In this document: positions 41,970-50,243 of the stretch, piece after piece
How the letters are laid out: each line of letters begins with the position of its first letter
Position numbering within the stretch: position 1 is the first letter of the stretch
DNA from: Streptococcus cristatus
GTDB lineage: Bacteria > Bacillota > Bacilli > Lactobacillales > Streptococcaceae
Length of the DNA stretch: 50,243 nt
Direction: 5' to 3'
Assembly (NCBI RefSeq): GCF_003943505.1
Contig: NZ_RJPS01000006.1
Span: forward strand, 1 to 50,243
Notes under the pieces: model-generated
Told to the model about the DNA's origin: nothing
What the model saw: only the letters and a program-made list of their open reading frames with translations
Database searches by the model: none
Program-made: the position numbers and the translations under genes

Positions 41970-42491
41970 TTGGAACATATTATTTTACTAAGAGGTGTTA
42001 CTCCTAATGGAAAAAATGCTATCCCGAAAATGTCATATTTGGTAGATATTTTGACAGAAGCTGGGTTTCAACACGTCCGAACCTATATTCAAAGTGGGAA
42101 TATCATTCTTGAAAGTGACTTGGGTTTAGAAGAAATACGGGAACGCGTTCATACTCTGATAAAGGAAAAAATTGGGGCCGACTTAAAAATGGTTATCAAG
42201 AATAAGAACGATTTTGAAAAGATTGTTCATGAGAATCCATTTAAAGAAGACTATCTTCATGATCGTGTGCATGTGATTCTTTATCAAGGTTTTATCCAAA
42301 GTCTACCACTAGAAAAATTGAAAGCTGACTATGGCGAGGAAGAAATCTGTGTAGGTGATCACTGTCTCTACCTCTATCTCCCTAAAACTGCAAAACAAAA
42401 AAAGCTCAATACCAACTATCTTGAAAAATTGTTTGGCGTGGATTTGACCATGCGAAAGTTAAACGTCGTAGAAAAGTTACTAACAAAATAG
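41970..42491 (+). CDS. DUF1697 domain protein
   Basis: 173 residues with the DUF1697 pattern: ILLRGVTPNGKNAIPKMSYL at the start (usually ILLRGINVGG), FQHVRTYIQSGNIILES, and a C-terminal MRKLNVVEKLL. The function is unknown. The start is TTG after AAAGGAAG, directly downstream of the flavoprotein gene. The NUDIX gene follows after 9 nt, so the three genes are probably one operon. Confidence 0.88.
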   Translation: MEHIILLRGVTPNGKNAIPKMSYLVDILTEAGFQHVRTYIQSGNIILESDLGLEEIRERVHTLIKEKIGADLKMVIKNKNDFEKIVHENPFKEDYLHDRVHVILYQGFIQSLPLEKLKADYGEEEICVGDHCLYLYLPKTAKQKKLNTNYLEKLFGVDLTMRKLNVVEKLLTK

Positions 42492-42500
42492 GAGAACAAG

Positions 42501-42956
42501 ATGAACAGATGCGAAACAGTCGAATTCGTCAACATGTGCATGATTTATGACGGAGAAAAAGTTCTTGTTCAGGACCGAGTGAAGTCTGACTGGCCTGGCA
42601 TCACTTTTCCTGGCGGGCATGTAGAGCGCGGAGAGTCTTTTACCGAGGCCGTTATCAGAGAAGTCAAAGAAGAGACTGGTCTGACCATATCCAAACCTCA
42701 ACTTTGCGGCATCAAGGATTGGTATGATGACAAGGATTTTCGTTATGTCGTCCTGCTCTACAAAACAAAGCACTATTCCGGTGTGCTGCAATCTTCTGAT
42801 GAAGGAAAGGTTTGGTGGGAAGATTTGGAAAATCTCTCTCATATGAAACTTGCAACTGAGGATATGTCAGATATGCTGCGTGTTTTTCTAGAAGACGATT
42901 TAAGTGAATTCTTTTACTATAAAGACGGTGACGACTGGCTTTATGACTTGAAGTAA
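42501..42956 (+). CDS. NUDIX hydrolase (MutT/8-oxo-dGTP diphosphatase-like)
   Basis: 151 residues with a complete Nudix box: GGHVERGESFTEAVIREVKE then ETGL (about 34-57). MutT-like members cleave oxidised nucleoside triphosphates; the exact substrate cannot be fixed here. TAGGAG precedes the ATG. Its stop lies at the edge of repeat copy B. Confidence 0.9.
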   Translation: MNRCETVEFVNMCMIYDGEKVLVQDRVKSDWPGITFPGGHVERGESFTEAVIREVKEETGLTISKPQLCGIKDWYDDKDFRYVVLLYKTKHYSGVLQSSDEGKVWWEDLENLSHMKLATEDMSDMLRVFLEDDLSEFFYYKDGDDWLYDLK

Positions 42957-43138
42957 AAAATGAGAGTAGGACAGAAATCGGTAATTCGTTAGAATTCGAT
43001 TTCGTCGTCTCACCTCCGCACAGTTGAGTAGGGCTGTAAAAGCTGATGAAATCAGCGTAGTAGAGCCCACTCAACCACTGCGTCTTGCTCGAAAATCCAA
43101 AGACAATTGAGAGGCTAGGACTCTTGTCCCAGCCTCAT
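42954..43138. repeat. 185-bp structured interspersed repeat, copy B
   Basis: About 95% identical to 28558-28742. In this copy the inner stem GTTGAGT..GGGC / GCCC..ACTCAAC pairs fully, while the outer left arm is degraded (ATGAGAGTAGGACA). It lies between convergent NUDIX and MerR genes. The stop codon of the MerR gene (43135-43137) lies inside it. Confidence 0.92.
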
Positions 43139-43878
43139 CTTTCTACATTTGCCCGAACGTAAGCTGCAATCACATCTGCTGTGTACTGAGCTGTGCCTGG
43201 ACCGAATTTGTCGATATTTTCCTTAAACTCTGGGTTATAGACATAGCCTTTACCGATATGACCGAAGACTTCTATAGAGCAGTCAAATCCGTAAGTACGG
43301 ATAGCTTGCAAGAGTTGCGCTGCCTGCTCTTGATTTTCTGCTACGTCAACTGGCAAGCCTTGCTGCATATTCTCTGCCAGACTTTGAAAAACTTGATTGA
43401 AGGCTGCGGCAGATTCTTCTTCCCGTCCATTTTGACGAGCCAGTGCTTCCGACATGACTTCTTGACCATATTCTTCTACAGCCTTTTGGTGGTATTTTTG
43501 ATTGTCTTCGTAGGTAAAGCCTGCGAATTTTTCTTTCATTGTCATCTTTCTTTCTCCTTTTTCCTCTTGGATGGTTTTTTGCAAGGTGGAAATCAAGGTA
43601 TCCAAGCGGTCTCTTTCCTGCTGCAAATATTCCAACTGCCTCACCAAATGCGGCAATAAGGCCTGATCATCCTGACTCAGCAGCTCTGCTATTTTCTCCA
43701 AGGAAAAGCCCAGATACTTATAGTATAGGATAACCTGCAGGCGCTCTAAATCAGCTTGGCTGTAAGTTCGATAGCCGTTTTCTGATTTGGTAGGAACCAA
43801 AAGTCCGATTTTGTCGTAGTGATGCAGGGTTTTGACAGAGACACCTGAAAGCTGCGCAGCTTCTTTGATATGATACAT
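43135..43878 (-). CDS. MerR-family regulator with TipAS-like effector domain
   Basis: 247 residues. The MerR winged helix (1-75; HIKEAAQLSGVSVKTLHHYD, KIGLLVPTKSENGYRTYS) is followed by a coiled-coil dimer helix (about 75-108) and a TipAS-like domain (about 115-247; FAGFTYEDNQKYHQKAVEEY, YVYNPEFKENIDKFG). TipA proteins bind hydrophobic peptides or antibiotics and activate their own gene. The promoter has the 19-bp spacer expected for such control. The last codon and stop are supplied by repeat copy B. Confidence 0.9.
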   Translation of the reverse strand: MYHIKEAAQLSGVSVKTLHHYDKIGLLVPTKSENGYRTYSQADLERLQVILYYKYLGFSLEKIAELLSQDDQALLPHLVRQLEYLQQERDRLDTLISTLQKTIQEEKGERKMTMKEKFAGFTYEDNQKYHQKAVEEYGQEVMSEALARQNGREEESAAAFNQVFQSLAENMQQGLPVDVAENQEQAAQLLQAIRTYGFDCSIEVFGHIGKGYVYNPEFKENIDKFGPGTAQYTADVIAAYVRANVER

Positions 43879-43900
43879 AAAAAAACCTCCTTGCCCTTAT

Positions 43901-43931
43901 AGTATAAGCCCTGACCTTAGGGCAGAGTCAA
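43901..43931 (-). promoter_or_regulatory. MerR-type promoter with 19-bp spacer and palindromic operator
   Basis: Minus-strand TTGACT (43926-43931), 19-nt spacer, TATACT (43901-43906). The spacer contains GCCCT-N6-AGGGC. A long spacer with a central dyad is the hallmark of MerR-activated promoters. Confidence 0.88.
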
Positions 43932-43983
43932 GCTTTTTATGAAATTTTTTAAGTCACTTTAAATTTTCAAAAGTATCTAGCAG

Positions 43984-44730
43984 TTATTTGTGAGAAACCA
44001 TGGCGATAAAGCCCAGTTTTTCTTGATTCTTTTGGAACATCTTAAACATCTTCATAAATTGACTGTAGTTTTCTTTTTTAAGGGCATTGAGGCAGATTTT
44101 CAGAGTGCCACCCAGCCCTTCGTCATATATCATCCCTCGAAGGCTCATCAAGGTCATTTCGCCGACAAAGGTGTCTACACGGTCAAAGGCGTGAGAACGC
44201 GCCAGCTGAATCCAAGAGCCTTCTGTCAGCGGACCAACATTGACGTTAATCGCACGAGATAGCTCTTCTCGGACATTCTCATCTCTTTGCTTGAGCATGA
44301 CGTCATGTGTGAGGAGCACTCCGCCTGGCTTCAGCATCCGGTAGTACTCATCCATACATTTGGCCTTTCCCTTATCCGTCTGCATGGTCAGCATGGCTTC
44401 ATTGATAACAATATCAAAAGAATTGTCATCATAAGGCAGCTTCATAGCATTCGCCAGCTCAAATGTGACGAGCTCACCAACACCAGCCTTGTTTCCATTA
44501 AGCTTAGCCTGAGCCAGTGCAGCCTTATCTAAATCAACTGCAGTAATCTGGCAGCCATATTTTTTAGCCAGCTCGATCGTTGTGGTTCCCATATTGCAGG
44601 CGACTTCTAGAACCTTCTTATCGCTGGAAAACTGTCCCTGCTCAATCAGCCAGTCCGTTGCCAACTTGCCACCGGGACGAAGACGTTTCTTTCCTAATTT
44701 TGCTAAAAATTTATGACCTGCTTCTGCCAT
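43984..44730 (-). CDS. Class I SAM-dependent methyltransferase
   Basis: 248 residues. Motif I is KVLEVACNMGTTTIELAKKY (about 39-58), with Asp in ITAVDLDKAAL, and DIVINEAMLTM, PGGVLLTHDV as later motifs. It resembles UbiE/Coq5-type small-molecule methyltransferases; the substrate is unknown. ATGGAGG precedes the ATG by 7 nt, and an extended -10 TGCTATAAT lies upstream. A single-gene unit after the azlCD terminator. Confidence 0.88.
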   Translation of the reverse strand: MAEAGHKFLAKLGKKRLRPGGKLATDWLIEQGQFSSDKKVLEVACNMGTTTIELAKKYGCQITAVDLDKAALAQAKLNGNKAGVGELVTFELANAMKLPYDDNSFDIVINEAMLTMQTDKGKAKCMDEYYRMLKPGGVLLTHDVMLKQRDENVREELSRAINVNVGPLTEGSWIQLARSHAFDRVDTFVGEMTLMSLRGMIYDEGLGGTLKICLNALKKENYSQFMKMFKMFQKNQEKLGFIAMVSHK

Positions 44731-44812
44731 TTAAGAACCTCCATAATTTTGATTGGTTCTATTATAGCATAAAAGATTATATTTTCAGATAATTCTTAGA
44801 ATTTAGCAAAAA

Positions 44813-44846
44813 AACAGACCGAATCGACTGATTCAATCTGTCTTTT
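44813..44846 (-). terminator. Terminator of the tsaB-rimI-tsaD-azlCD group
   Basis: Minus-strand ACAGATTGAATC / GATTCGGTCTGT around AGTC (stem with two mismatches), followed by TTTTTTT. Confidence 0.85.
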
Positions 44847-44853
44847 ACCTTCT

Positions 44854-45192
44854 TTATAGCCCAAGAGATCCGGCCAAATAGCGCAGCAAGGCCACCAAGA
44901 CTACACCAAATAGAACAGTTGCAATCAAGTTCTTATACTTAAAAGCCACATAGCTAGTTGGAAAAACAGCCATTAAATCCAGCCATTTAAAGTTAGGGAG
45001 ATGCCCAGACTGGGAACTAGTAACGCTGGACAAAATCAAGGCAAAGATAATAGACACTGGCAAAAATTTCAGAAAGCGCTCAACAATAGGCGGAAGTCCC
45101 TTGTACTTGACTAGGATAAAGGGCAAAACCCGTGGAATCCAAGTGACTAGAGCTGACAAAAGAATAACCAGCAAAATATACTTACTTATCAT
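44854..45192 (-). CDS. azlD: AzlD-family branched-chain amino acid transport subunit
   Basis: 112 residues with four membrane helices (YILLVILLSALVTWIPRVLP; FILVKYKGLPPIVERFLKFL; NLIATVLFGVVLVALLRYL). It is the small partner of AzlC in branched-chain amino acid or azaleucine export. Its start overlaps the azlC end by 11 nt, so it is coupled. Confidence 0.88.
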   Translation of the reverse strand: MISKYILLVILLSALVTWIPRVLPFILVKYKGLPPIVERFLKFLPVSIIFALILSSVTSSQSGHLPNFKWLDLMAVFPTSYVAFKYKNLIATVLFGVVLVALLRYLAGSLGL

Positions 45193-45877
45193 CTAAAATC
45201 ACCCCCACTGTACACCCTAGCAAGGTTGCAAAAAGCACAGCCAGCGAATTTTGAAGTAGCATAGTTAGGACTAAGTAGGCAATGCCCACCACACCTAAGA
45301 CCAAAAAGAGCTTCTTTATCTTGACCCGTCGCAGCATGATTGTAAACTGAGAAGAGAAAATGCCAATAAACATAGCTACTAGGGCGAAGTCCAGGCCAAA
45401 ACTCTCAGGATTGGGCAGAAGGCCACCTAGAGCTGTTCCCAAAATTGTACCCAAAATCCAAGAAGTATAACTCATGAAATTGTTACCCATCATCCAGCTA
45501 GCAGCAATCTCTTCTGTATACACCTGCTCTCCCATCAAGACTCCATAAGATTCATCTGTCAAAAAAGAGCCAATGACAATATTCTGAGCTAAGCTAGACT
45601 TACGAAAAAGGGTTGAGGCATGCAGACAGAGCAAAAGATGCCGAATATTTATCAGAAAAACGGTCAGTGCGATAGCCAAGACCGGCGCCTGCTGGGCATA
45701 TAAGCCAATCATGGCAAACTGGGCACTGCCAGCATAAACCAAAATACTCATCAGCCCCATCTCCAAGGGATTCATATAAGGCGCCGCCATGATGCCGCAG
45801 GCTAGGCCAATCCCAATATAGCCCAGAGCCGTTGGCACTGCTGCTTGTGCCCCTTGTTTAAATGTCTGTCCGCGCAT
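45182..45877 (-). CDS. azlC: AzlC-family branched-chain amino acid exporter subunit
   Basis: 231 residues. AVPTALGYIGIGLACGIMAA (about 14-33) and ILVYAGSAQFAMIGL are the AzlC motifs; LLCLHASTLFRKSSLAQNIV and FLTDESYGVL follow. It starts 9 nt after the tsaD stop and so probably belongs to the tsaB-rimI-tsaD transcript, although its role is unrelated. Confidence 0.9.
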   Translation of the reverse strand: MRGQTFKQGAQAAVPTALGYIGIGLACGIMAAPYMNPLEMGLMSILVYAGSAQFAMIGLYAQQAPVLAIALTVFLINIRHLLLCLHASTLFRKSSLAQNIVIGSFLTDESYGVLMGEQVYTEEIAASWMMGNNFMSYTSWILGTILGTALGGLLPNPESFGLDFALVAMFIGIFSSQFTIMLRRVKIKKLFLVLGVVGIAYLVLTMLLQNSLAVLFATLLGCTVGVILDDK

Positions 45878-45886
45878 TCTTCTCCT

Positions 45887-46897
45887 TTACTCCATTGTTT
45901 CAAAAGCCAGACTTGGTTTCGCATTGAGGCCCAAACTGGCAAAATTCTTCTTATTCCACTCACTGACGCTGGCATAGGCAATCATACCAGCATTGTCACC
46001 GCAGAGGCGCAGAGGCGGAATAATCACCTTAACATCCTGAATCTCAGCTGCCAAGCGTTCTCTCAGGCCTTGATTGGCCGCAACACCGCCCGCCACGACC
46101 AGAGTCTTGACTGGATATTTTTCCAGCGCATTCTTAGTCTTGGCCATGAGAATATCCATGACCGCCGCCTGAAAGCTAGCCGACAGGTCTTGATTAGACA
46201 AGGCTTCTCCTTTTTGCTGGGCATTGTGATGCAGGTTGATAAAGGCTGACTTGAGACCGGAAAAAGAAAATTCCAGATTGTCTTCCTTGATCATGGCCCG
46301 CGGAAAATCGTAAATATCCTGTCCCTCATGAGCTAACTGATCAATCTCTCGACCTGCTGGATAGGTCAGCCCCATGACTCGACCGACCTTGTCATAGGCT
46401 TCACCGACCGCATCATCACGAGTTTCCCCCACAATCTTATAATCACCAGCCTGACTGACATAGACCAATTCAGTATGACCGCCACTGACCAAGAGAGCCA
46501 GCAAGGGAAATTCCAAGGGCTCCACGCTCTGGGCTGCCATCAGGTGTCCAGCCATATGATTGACCGGAATCAAGGGAATATGATGAGCCCAAGCAAAGGA
46601 CTTGGCCGCTGCCAAGCCGACCAAAAGCGCCCCAACCAGACCAGGACCATAGGTAACGGCCACTGCTGTGACTTGCTCCTCGCTAATCCCTGCTTCTGCC
46701 AAGGCCTCCTCAATGCAAACCGTAATGACCTCCACATGGTGGCGGCTGGCAACTTCCGGTACCACTCCGCCAAAACGCTTGTGGCTCTCGATCTGGCTGG
46801 CAATGACATTGCTCAAAAGCTCAGTTTCATTCTTCAGAACCGCCACACTGGTCTCGTCACAAGACGTCTCAAAAGCTAAAATATATCTATCTTCCAT
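45887..46897 (-). CDS. tsaD: tRNA t6A threonylcarbamoyltransferase TsaD
   Basis: 336 residues of the ASKHA fold: [15 protein letters not shown] (about 8-22), the metal-binding NHMAGHLMA (His111, His115 region), LVSGGHTEL, and a C-terminal [12 protein letters not shown]. It transfers threonylcarbamoyl to A37 of ANN-decoding tRNAs with TsaB. It overlaps rimI by 11 nt. Confidence 0.97.
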   Translation of the reverse strand: MEDRYILAFETSCDETSVAVLKNETELLSNVIASQIESHKRFGGVVPEVASRHHVEVITVCIEEALAEAGISEEQVTAVAVTYGPGLVGALLVGLAAAKSFAWAHHIPLIPVNHMAGHLMAAQSVEPLEFPLLALLVSGGHTELVYVSQAGDYKIVGETRDDAVGEAYDKVGRVMGLTYPAGREIDQLAHEGQDIYDFPRAMIKEDNLEFSFSGLKSAFINLHHNAQQKGEALSNQDLSASFQAAVMDILMAKTKNALEKYPVKTLVVAGGVAANQGLRERLAAEIQDVKVIIPPLRLCGDNAGMIAYASVSEWNKKNFASLGLNAKPSLAFETME

Positions 46898-47339
46898 GGA
46901 TCTCTCTTTTCATGACAATCGCATCTTCCACCGGAGCATGGTAGTAGGCCTTCCGATGTGCGATTTCTTCAAATCTTTCTTTTTTGTAAAATAGCAGAGC
47001 TGGCCTGTTCGACTCCCTCACTTCAAGGAAGATTTCTTTGTCTGCTGGCAAAAAGTCAAACAAGGCTGTCGCTATTTTCTGCCCCTGATAGCTAGGCAAT
47101 ACAGCAATCTGCAGGACTTCTGCTTCAAAGTCTGTCTCCTGCCAGACTAAAAAGCCGACAAGTTGACTTCCATCTTCTGCTAGCGCACAACTATTCACAT
47201 CCGAGCGCAGAACCTCTGCCACTTGATCCGCCGTCCAAGGGCTGACCTCATAGACTGCAAGTAAGAGCTGTTCAAGCTCTTCTGCCAAAACTGCCGTGTC
47301 CACATCCGAGCTGGCGCTCCATTTTCTCATCTCAATCAT
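46887..47339 (-). CDS. rimI: RimI, ribosomal-protein alanine N-acetyltransferase family
   Basis: 150 residues, GNAT fold; the acetyl-CoA motif [17 protein letters not shown] and [20 protein letters not shown] (here about 105-124) are typical. ATG 47339 overlaps the tsaB stop as ATGA, so it is coupled; longer starts lie inside tsaB. The tsaB-rimI-tsaD order is conserved in firmicutes. It may acetylate S18 or other N-termini. Confidence 0.92.
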   Translation of the reverse strand: MIEMRKWSASSDVDTAVLAEELEQLLLAVYEVSPWTADQVAEVLRSDVNSCALAEDGSQLVGFLVWQETDFEAEVLQIAVLPSYQGQKIATALFDFLPADKEIFLEVRESNRPALLFYKKERFEEIAHRKAYYHAPVEDAIVMKREIHGR

Positions 47340-48022
47340 AGGCGCTGAATGTAAGAATCGCTGGACGCCTGATGGTTCTTGAGCCAATTTTCCTCGGCTT
47401 CTACCCGCTTTAGATAGTTAGGAACAAAGTCATGAATGGACTGGGCTGGCAGCTCTAAACCGAGACGACCAAGAGCTGCTGCATCTGGTAAGGTCGGCAG
47501 AATGGCAGCCTGAGGAAGAGCCGCTTCAATTTGCTCCGCAAAAGCTGTCGTTTCTCCGACAAAGGTGACTGGCTGGTTAGCAGCGCCAGCTATTTCCAAC
47601 ACCTCTGCCAAAGGCAGATGAGCCTCCGACCGCACAGCCTGACCAGACCGGTAAAAGCCAGCATAGACATTATTGCGGCGGGCATCCATGATGGGAATGA
47701 CCAAGCCTTCCACCTGCTCTGGGACTAAAGCCAGCAGACTAGACACACCGACCAGCTCAATCTTGAGGGTATGCGCCAGAGTCTTGGCTGTCGCCACCGC
47801 AATTCTCAGACCTGTGTAGCTGCCCGGCCCCTGCGCCACCACGATCCGATCTAAATCCGTCGGCTTCATATCCAGACTATTCATCAGAAAATCGATAGCC
47901 GGCATAAGGGTAATGCTATGATTTTTCTTGATATTGAGCGTCACCTGCCCCAAGAGCTCCTCATTCTCTAAAATCGCTAGAGACAGAGCCTTATTTGACG
48001 TATCCATCGCTAAAATGTTCAT
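47336..48022 (-). CDS. tsaB: TsaB, partner of TsaD in t6A formation
   Basis: 228 residues of the ASKHA fold without the metal site: NILAMDTSNKALSLAILENE at the start, RIVVAQGPGSYTGLRIAVAT (about 61-80) and PIMDARRNNVYAGFY. It activates TsaD as a heterodimer. ATG-ATG lies at 48025/48022; AAGGA is spaced 8 nt from the second, which I prefer. First gene of the group, divergent from rpoY. Confidence 0.93.
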   Translation of the reverse strand: MNILAMDTSNKALSLAILENEELLGQVTLNIKKNHSITLMPAIDFLMNSLDMKPTDLDRIVVAQGPGSYTGLRIAVATAKTLAHTLKIELVGVSSLLALVPEQVEGLVIPIMDARRNNVYAGFYRSGQAVRSEAHLPLAEVLEIAGAANQPVTFVGETTAFAEQIEAALPQAAILPTLPDAAALGRLGLELPAQSIHDFVPNYLKRVEAEENWLKNHQASSDSYIQRL

Positions 48023-48164
48023 CATTTTCTTCCTTACTCGAGTGTTTGCTTTTTATTATACTACAAAAGCAGCGACAAGGGTAGAGAGAGGCAGTCATTT
48101 GATGACCCAGATTGTCCTCAAAGGCTTTTCTGAAAATCTCCACAAGATTTTCTCGGCTATGTCT

Positions 48165-48268
48165 TTTACTAAAAGCTGGTTTTATGATATAATTGGTTAG
48201 AATTATATCGAATCAAGGTCAATCTACTACTCATAAAACTGAATAAAAGAAAACAGCTGATTAGCTGT
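48165..48268 (+). promoter_or_regulatory. rpoY-rnjA promoter and leader hairpin
   Basis: TTTACT (48165-48170), 17-nt spacer, TATAAT (48188-48193) with extended TG. The leader of about 110 nt contains a perfect ACAGCT-GATT-AGCTGT stem (48253-48268) followed by CGTTTTC, which could act as a weak attenuator. Confidence 0.7.
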
Positions 48269-48309
48269 CGTTTTCTGTAGCTTGATCGTGAAAAATGGAA
48301 GGAAATAAA

Positions 48310-48540
48310 ATGATTTACAAAATTTTTTATCAAGAAACAAAAGAACGCAGCCCACGCCGTGAACAAACACGTGCCCTTTACTTAGATATAGAAGCAACCG
48401 ATGAATTAGAAGGTCGCATCAAAGCCCGCAAATTGGTCGAAGAAAAGACTCCTTACAATATTGAATTTATCGAACTCTTGTCTGACAAACATTTGGAGTA
48501 CGAAAAAGAGTCAGGCGCCTTCGAATTGACGGAGTTGTAA
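48310..48540 (+). CDS. rpoY: RNA polymerase epsilon subunit (RpoY, DUF1447)
   Basis: 76 residues ([20 protein letters not shown] at the start; [20 protein letters not shown] in the middle). A small firmicute-specific RNA polymerase subunit. ATG 48310 follows GGAAGGA; the ATG at 48295 contains no upstream site of its own. It precedes rnjA by 3 nt, a conserved pairing. Confidence 0.93.
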   Translation: MIYKIFYQETKERSPRREQTRALYLDIEATDELEGRIKARKLVEEKTPYNIEFIELLSDKHLEYEKESGAFELTEL

Positions 48541-48543
48541 CCT

Positions 48544-50226
48544 ATGGCATATAACTTAAAGAAAGAAGAAGTTGGTGTTTTCGCCATCGGCGGTCTGGGC
48601 GAAATCGGTAAAAACACCTACGGAATTGAGTATCAAGATGAAATCATTATCGTGGATGCCGGCATCAAGTTCCCAGAAGACGACCTGTTAGGAATTGACT
48701 ATGTCATTCCCGACTACTCTTATATCGTAGAAAATATTGACCGCGTGAAAGCTGTCCTCATCACCCACGGGCACGAGGACCATATCGGCGGCATTCCTTT
48801 CCTGCTCAAGCAAGCCAATGTTCCCATCTATGCTGGCCCTTTGGCTCTGGCTCTCATTCGGGGCAAGCTAGAAGAGCATGGACTTTTGCGTGATGCCAAG
48901 CTCTATGAAATCAATCAAAATACAGAGTTGACCTTTAAAAATCTGAAGGCGACCTTCTTCCGCACAACCCACTCTATTCCAGAACCTTTGGGGATTGTCA
49001 TTCATACGCCACAAGGCAAGATTGTCTGTACCGGTGACTTCAAATTTGACTTTACACCAGTCGGTGAGCCAGCTGATTTGCACCGCATGGCCGCTCTGGG
49101 CGAGGAAGGCGTCCTCTGCCTCCTGTCTGACTCGACCAATGCTGAAGTTCCGACCTTCACCAATTCCGAAAAAGTAGTTGGGCAGTCTATCATGAAGATC
49201 ATCGAAGGCATTCATGGACGGATTATTTTCGCTTCCTTTGCTTCAAACATCTTCCGCCTCCAGCAAGCTGCTGAGGCTGCTGTCAAGACTGGACGTAAGA
49301 TTGCGGTCTTTGGCCGCTCTATGGAAAAGGCTATTGTCAACGGGATTGAGCTGGGCTACATCAAGGTTCCCAAAGATACCTTTATCGAGCCAAATGAACT
49401 CAAGGACTATCCAGCTGGCGAAGTGCTGATTATGTGTACCGGAAGTCAGGGTGAGCCGATGGCAGCCCTGTCTCGGATTGCCAATGGTACCCACCGTCAG
49501 GTTCAGCTCCAGCCTGGAGATACAGTCATCTTCTCATCTAGCCCTATCCCTGGTAATACGACCAGCGTGAACAAGCTGATTAACATCATTTCCGAAGCTG
49601 GTGTAGAAGTGATTCACGGTAAGATTAACAACATCCACACCTCTGGACACGGTGGTCAGCAAGAGCAGAAACTCATGCTCCGCTTGATCAAGCCTAAATA
49701 TTTCATGCCAGTCCATGGTGAATACCGTATGCAGAAAGTCCATGCAGGTCTAGCCGTTGATACTGGAGTACCAAAAGACAATATCTTCATCATGAGCAAT
49801 GGTGATGTGCTGGCTCTGACAGCTGACTCAGCTCGTATTGCCGGCAGCTTCAACGCTCAGGATATTTATGTTGATGGGAACCGCATTGGTGAAATCGGAG
49901 CCGCTGTCCTGCGCGATCGTAAAGACCTGTCAGAAGACGGTGTGGTACTGGCTGTCGCAACGGTTGACTTCGAGTCCCAGATGATTTTGGCTGGCCCAGA
50001 TATTCTCAGCCGTGGCTTTATCTACATGCGCGAATCAGGTGATCTCATTCGCCAAAGCCAGCGCATCCTCTTCAATGCTATTCGCATTGCCCTTAAGAAT
50101 AAAGATGCCAGCGTCCAATCTGTCAGCGGCGCTATCGTCAACGCCTTGCGGCCTTTCCTCTACGAAAGCACCGAGCGCGAACCGATTATCATTCCGATGG
50201 TGCTTACACCAGATGAAGACAACTAA
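48544..50226 (+). CDS. rnjA: Ribonuclease J1
   Basis: 560 residues. The metallo-beta-lactamase motif HGHEDHIGG (about residues 78-86), with CTGDFKFDF and the beta-CASP signatures ([42 protein letters not shown]) are present. It is a 5'-3' exonuclease and endonuclease central to RNA decay in firmicutes. It is translationally close to rpoY. The stop lies 17 nt from the window edge; the length is full for the family. Confidence 0.97.
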   Translation: MAYNLKKEEVGVFAIGGLGEIGKNTYGIEYQDEIIIVDAGIKFPEDDLLGIDYVIPDYSYIVENIDRVKAVLITHGHEDHIGGIPFLLKQANVPIYAGPLALALIRGKLEEHGLLRDAKLYEINQNTELTFKNLKATFFRTTHSIPEPLGIVIHTPQGKIVCTGDFKFDFTPVGEPADLHRMAALGEEGVLCLLSDSTNAEVPTFTNSEKVVGQSIMKIIEGIHGRIIFASFASNIFRLQQAAEAAVKTGRKIAVFGRSMEKAIVNGIELGYIKVPKDTFIEPNELKDYPAGEVLIMCTGSQGEPMAALSRIANGTHRQVQLQPGDTVIFSSSPIPGNTTSVNKLINIISEAGVEVIHGKINNIHTSGHGGQQEQKLMLRLIKPKYFMPVHGEYRMQKVHAGLAVDTGVPKDNIFIMSNGDVLALTADSARIAGSFNAQDIYVDGNRIGEIGAAVLRDRKDLSEDGVVLAVATVDFESQMILAGPDILSRGFIYMRESGDLIRQSQRILFNAIRIALKNKDASVQSVSGAIVNALRPFLYESTEREPIIIPMVLTPDEDN

Positions 50227-50243
50227 AAAATAAGCTTTGCTAG

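Overview
The window is a stretch of Streptococcus chromosome, most like the sanguinis/gordonii part of the mitis group. This rests on the competence sigma factor ComX next to an rRNA operon, RNA polymerase delta and epsilon subunits, ClpL and ClpC/CtsR, the nadR-pnuC-nrtR salvage operon, and the cysE-cysS-mrnC and tsaB-rimI-tsaD / rpoY-rnjA arrangements of streptococci. No phage, plasmid, IS or CRISPR array was seen. Species assignment is inference.

Layout. 1-1.4 kb: promoter and leader of an rRNA operon running off the left edge, then comX and rpoE (delta), all on the minus strand. 1.5-4.6 kb: an aromatic-acid exporter homologue and a KimA-type potassium importer with a palindrome over its promoter. 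4.7-10.9 kb: minus-strand housekeeping genes mrnC, cysS, a DHFR-like reductase, a nucleoside phosphorylase, a decayed ORF, cysE and pnp. 11.2-13.9 kb: pepF, a small membrane protein and a detached second copy of the pepF tail. 14.0-18.4 kb: divergent SnoaL-like gene and HxlR regulator, an aquaporin, trxA, a DUF4649 gene, hslO and dusB. 18.4-22.3 kb: a lipoprotein gene with a possible ComX box and the NAD salvage operon nadR-pnuC-nrtR (pnuC seems to have a 5' frameshift). 22.3-26.8 kb: DUF4430 lipoprotein plus ECF S component, then ctsR-clpC-GNAT. 26.9-31.2 kb: a small membrane protein, an AraC regulator and clpL with an unusual repeat-bearing leader. 31.3-36.7 kb: a probable sulfur amino-acid module (UroD-fold zinc methyltransferase, polar amino-acid ABC transporter, LLM flavin oxidoreductase) with matching operator-like sites before both transcription units. 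36.9-39.5 kb: glmS and rpsO, separated by two related structured elements, each followed by a terminator. 39.7-44.7 kb: aldo/keto reductase, HI0933-type flavoprotein, DUF1697 and NUDIX genes, a TipAL-like MerR regulator and a methyltransferase. 44.8-50.2 kb: azlCD behind tsaB-rimI-tsaD, divergent from rpoY-rnjA.

Most promising for something not yet described: (i) the UroD-like / ABC / LLM module with shared TGATA-N9-TATCA-type sites; (ii) repeated blocks in the about 300-nt clpL leader, each ending in an ATG immediately followed by TAA; (iii) the pair of structured element plus terminator modules between rpsO and glmS; (iv) a ~185-bp structured interspersed repeat found twice, plus a fragment, each time between convergent genes. 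Identifications come from reading motifs and remembered family features; no database search was run.
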